Source: Variovorax saccharolyticus (lineage in GTDB: Bacteria > Pseudomonadota > Gammaproteobacteria > Burkholderiales > Burkholderiaceae_C). Taken from it: a stretch of 64,000 nt of DNA. The notes beneath the pieces are model-generated. The model was not told where the DNA came from. It made no database searches and saw only the letters and a list, made by a program, of their open reading frames with translations. The position numbers and the translations under genes were made by a program. Shown piece by piece: positions 61,519 through 64,000 of the stretch (positions are counted from its first letter, which is position 1; each line of letters starts with the position of its first letter). The stretch covers positions 62,001-126,000 of the forward strand of contig NZ_JASZYT010000001.1 in assembly GCF_030316765.1 (NCBI RefSeq), given 5' to 3'.

Positions 61519-62289
61519 TCACTCCCCCTGCGAACCCCGGTGCGCCCAGCCCGTCGTGTGCTTCTCGACCGCGCTGAACAGCTCGTACATGCCCATCGCC
61601 ATCGCGCCCACCACCATCAGGCCGGCGAAGGCCAGGCCCATCTGCATCGACGAACCGGCCGAGATCAGCAGGTAGCCGATGCCCTCGTTGGCGGCGGTCA
61701 TCTCCGACACCGTGGTGCCGACGAAGGCCAGCGTGATCGCCACCTTGAGCGAGGCGAAGAAGTAGGGCATCGAGCGCGGGAAGCCGATCTTCATGAGCAC
61801 GTCCCAGCGCTTGGCGCCGAGCACGCGCAGCACGTCCTCGAGTTCGGGCTCCAGGGTCGCCAGGCCGGTCGCGATGTTGACCATGATCGGGAAGAAGCTG
61901 ATCAGGAAGGCCGTGAGGATCGCCGGCCCGACGCCGATGCCGAACCAGACCACCAGGATCGGCACGAAGGCCGCCTTCGGCAGTGCGTTGAAGGCGGTCA
62001 TCAGCGGGTACATCGCCGCGTAGGCCAGCCGCGAACTGCCGATCACGAAGCCCAGCAGCACGCCCACCACGATCGCCAGGCCGAAGCCCGCCATCGTGAC
62101 CCAGAAGGTGCGCCAGGCGTGGCCGGCGATGATTTCCTTGAACTCCCAGAACTGGGTCCAGATGCGCCAGGGGCTCGGGAAGATGAATTCCGAGACGCCG
62201 AAGCCCGAGCAGATGATCTGCCACAGCACGATGACCGCGACCAGCAGCAGCCAGGGCGACCAGCGTTCGATTTGCTTGTTGTTCTTCAT
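61519..62289 (-). CDS. NitT/TauT-type ABC transporter permease
   Basis: 256-residue permease of the SsuC/TauC family with about six helices: PWLLLVAVIVLWQIICSGFGV, FWVTMAGFGLAIVVGVLLGFVIG, the EAA loop RVLGAKRWDVLMKIGFPRSMPYFFASLKVA, and a C-terminal helix pair. Start at 62289 (MKNNKQIERW) preferred over an upstream ATG overlapping the ATPase end. 7 bp after the ATPase gene. Confidence 0.94.
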   Translation of the reverse strand: MKNNKQIERWSPWLLLVAVIVLWQIICSGFGVSEFIFPSPWRIWTQFWEFKEIIAGHAWRTFWVTMAGFGLAIVVGVLLGFVIGSSRLAYAAMYPLMTAFNALPKAAFVPILVVWFGIGVGPAILTAFLISFFPIMVNIATGLATLEPELEDVLRVLGAKRWDVLMKIGFPRSMPYFFASLKVAITLAFVGTTVSEMTAANEGIGYLLISAGSSMQMGLAFAGLMVVGAMAMGMYELFSAVEKHTTGWAHRGSQGE

Positions 62290-62296
62290 GAATGGC

Positions 62297-63148
62297 TTAC
62301 TGCGGGATCGCCGCCGGGGCCTTGGCGGCATCGGCGATCGCGTTGCTCCGGATGGCGCCGATGTGGCCGCGCAGCTCCAGCACGATGTCGGTGAATTCCT
62401 TGGTGTAGGTCAGCTCCAGCTCGCGCGGGCGCGGCAGCTCGATCTCGCGCTTGACCACGAAGCGGCCCGGGCTCTTGCTCATGACGTAGACCGTGTCGGC
62501 CAGGAACACCGACTCGCGCAGGTCGTGCGTGACCAGGATCACGTTGAACTGCTGCTCGGTCCAGAGGTCGCGCAGGATGCACCAGAGCTCCTCGCGCGTG
62601 AAGGCGTCGAGCGCGCCGAAGGGCTCGTCGAGCAGCAGCATCTTGGGCTCGTGGATCAGCGCGCGGCAGATGCTGGCGCGCTGCTGCATGCCGCCCGAGA
62701 GCTGCCACGGGAACTTGTCCTCGTAGCCGCCGAGGCCGACCTTCTGCAGCAGCTTGCGGGCCCGCTCGACGTACTCCTTGCGCTTGGCCTTGAAGGTCGA
62801 GCGGTAGGGCTCGACGATTTCCAGCGGCAGCAGCACGTTGTCGACCGTGGTGCGCCAGGGCAGCAGCGACGGCGCCTGGAAGGCCATGCCCGAGATCTTC
62901 AGCGGACCGGTGACCGGCTCGCCGTCGATCCGGATCTTGCCCATCGACGGCATCCTGAGGCCCGTCGTGAGCTTCATGAAGGTCGACTTGCCGCAGCCCG
63001 AAGGGCCGACGATGGCGATGAACTCGCCGCGCTTGACCTTCAGGTCGATCGCCTCGACCGCGAAGTGGTTGGCGCGCAGCAGTTCCTCGTTGTAGGCGAG
63101 CCAGACGTCCTGGAAATCGACGAAGGGCGCGTTGTCGGTCTCCGCCAT
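62297..63148 (-). CDS. NitT/TauT-type ABC transporter ATPase
   Basis: 283-residue ATPase: Walker A GPSGCGKSTFMKL, Q-loop MAFQAPSLLPWRTTVDNVLLPLEI, signature LSGGMQQRASICRAL, Walker B MLLLDEPFGALDAF, switch His in LVTHDLRESVFLAD. The tail of about 60 residues (KREIELPRPRELELTYTKEF) is typical of SsuB/TauB relatives. The ATG shares one base with the stop of the binding-protein gene (TGATG). Confidence 0.95.
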   Translation of the reverse strand: MAETDNAPFVDFQDVWLAYNEELLRANHFAVEAIDLKVKRGEFIAIVGPSGCGKSTFMKLTTGLRMPSMGKIRIDGEPVTGPLKISGMAFQAPSLLPWRTTVDNVLLPLEIVEPYRSTFKAKRKEYVERARKLLQKVGLGGYEDKFPWQLSGGMQQRASICRALIHEPKMLLLDEPFGALDAFTREELWCILRDLWTEQQFNVILVTHDLRESVFLADTVYVMSKSPGRFVVKREIELPRPRELELTYTKEFTDIVLELRGHIGAIRSNAIADAAKAPAAIPQ

Positions 63149-64000
63149 CACTTGCGCAGAATGTTCAGCTCGGCCGAGGACGGCAGCAGCGAGCCGTTCC
63201 ACACGGCGTCGGGGTTCACGCGGGTCTTGGTCGCGAAGGCGTCCGACACCTGCGAGGCCATCAGCGACAGCCGGCCGGCATTGACCTGGCCGAATCCCTC
63301 GGCGCGCGCGTCGGGTGTGTTCACCACGGTGTCGATCGCCAGCTTGAGGCGGCGCGTCTCGAGTTCGCTGTTGACGATGCCGTCGCGCGCCTTGATCGAC
63401 TCGATCGCCACCGCCGGGCTGGCGATCACTTCCTTGGCGCCCTTGGTGAAGGCCGTGAGGAAGGCCTTGACCGCCGCCGGGTTCTCCTTGATGAGCTTGG
63501 GCGAGGCGATGATCGCGTTGCCGTAGAGCTTCACGCCGAAGTCGGGGTAGGGCAGGATCACGATGTCGGCCGCCTTGGCGCCGCGCGATTCGAGGTTCAG
63601 CAGCGAGGTGAAGGTGAAGCCCGTGATGGCGTCGATGTCGCCGCGCATGAGCATGGTCTCGCGCAGCGTCGGGTCCATCGCTGTCCAGTTCACCGCGCCG
63701 ACGTTGTTGGCCTTGGCGAAGATCGGGAAGGCGCGGCGGCCGGCGTCGAACACCGGGGCTCCGAGCTTCATGCCCGTCAGGTCGGCGGGCTTCGTGATGC
63801 CGCTCTTCTTGAGCGCCATGACCGAGGCCGGCGTGTTGTTGTAGACCATCATCACCGCGACCGGCTTGTTCGGGCTGTCGGGGTTGTTGGCGTGGAACTC
63901 CATCAGCGCCGCCAGGTCGGCGAAGCCCATGTCGTAGGCGCCCGAGGACACGCGCGTGACGGCGCCGCCCGAGCCGTTGCCGGCGTCGACCGTGACGTCG
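63148..64000 (-). CDS. NMT1-type ABC transporter substrate-binding protein, N-terminus outside window
   Basis: At least 283 residues are visible; the frame remains open to the window end (DVTVDAGNGSGGAVTRVSSGAYDMGFADLAALMEFH), so the signal peptide and about the first 60 residues are missing. Homologous to the binding protein at 56973-58001, e.g. KLYGNAIIASPKLIKENPAAVKAFL here against NLYGNAILASSNLIAQNPKAVAAFL there. First visible gene of the transporter unit binding protein-ATPase-permease-EthD. Confidence 0.92.
   Translation of the reverse strand, partial: DVTVDAGNGSGGAVTRVSSGAYDMGFADLAALMEFHANNPDSPNKPVAVMMVYNNTPASVMALKKSGITKPADLTGMKLGAPVFDAGRRAFPIFAKANNVGAVNWTAMDPTLRETMLMRGDIDAITGFTFTSLLNLESRGAKAADIVILPYPDFGVKLYGNAIIASPKLIKENPAAVKAFLTAFTKGAKEVIASPAVAIESIKARDGIVNSELETRRLKLAIDTVVNTPDARAEGFGQVNAGRLSLMASQVSDAFATKTRVNPDAVWNGSLLPSSAELNILRK

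Overview
The window is GC-rich, gene-dense DNA, mostly with short intergenic gaps and 4-bp stop/start overlaps. Gene content points to a betaproteobacterium of the Comamonadaceae, most like Variovorax: a Bug/TctC binding protein, a fused indolepyruvate ferredoxin oxidoreductase with a divergent Lrp regulator, slpA-ispH, urtABCDE, and many amino-acid and aromatic uptake and oxidation genes. The genus is an inference; there is no rRNA here.

Layout. Bases 1-5 kb: the end of an FtsX-type ABC permease, a small lipoprotein and a BamA-family outer-membrane protein. 5-10 kb: an isopenicillin-N-synthase-like dioxygenase, truncated haemoglobin, LysR regulator, M20 amidohydrolase, Bug binding protein and Smr protein. 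10-16 kb: a two-component system, radC, slpA, ispH and a threonine-dehydratase-like enzyme. 16-20 kb: VOC protein, serS followed directly by tRNA-Ser(CGA), an esterase and a proline iminopeptidase. 20-26 kb: Lrp regulator, the 1,196-residue indolepyruvate oxidoreductase, and a second two-component pair in convergent orientation. 26-33 kb: trpS, M50 protease, YciO-type protein, DMT permease and PHP phosphoesterase on one strand, then corA and ppk2. 33.5-35.2 kb: a patch of visibly lower GC with a probable transposase scrap and two unknown genes. 35-43 kb: two serine hydrolases and the urea transporter urtABCDE.

43-53 kb is a divergent catabolic unit built around a GTATAC-rich operator. It holds a split polar-amino-acid ABC transporter, an M20 deacylase, a single-chain fusion of the three HcnA/HcnB/HcnC-type subunits, a DHDPS-family lyase, a hydantoinase and a GntR regulator. 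I read it as uptake and oxidation of a cyclic or N-substituted amino acid; the substrate is unknown. 53-64 kb: a bestrophin-like channel, an MFS carrier, an orphan ureD and a nucleoside deaminase with an NMT1-type binding protein. Opposite these runs a Rieske oxygenase / molybdenum oxidoreductase / flavin reductase / OsmC operon, and after it a second NMT1-type ABC transporter that runs off the window end.

The least expected signals are non-coding. The first is a mirror-image pair of near-identical promoter/leader modules between the binding-protein gene and the Rieske gene (58.06-58.24 kb). The second is a family of elements placed just after stop codons whose hairpins show paired base changes between copies (16.15, 31.36 and 38.66 kb). 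The third is a 103-bp inverted-orientation repeat pair around the esterase/peptidase genes (18.3 and 20.1 kb). No CRISPR array, intact insertion sequence or prophage was seen.
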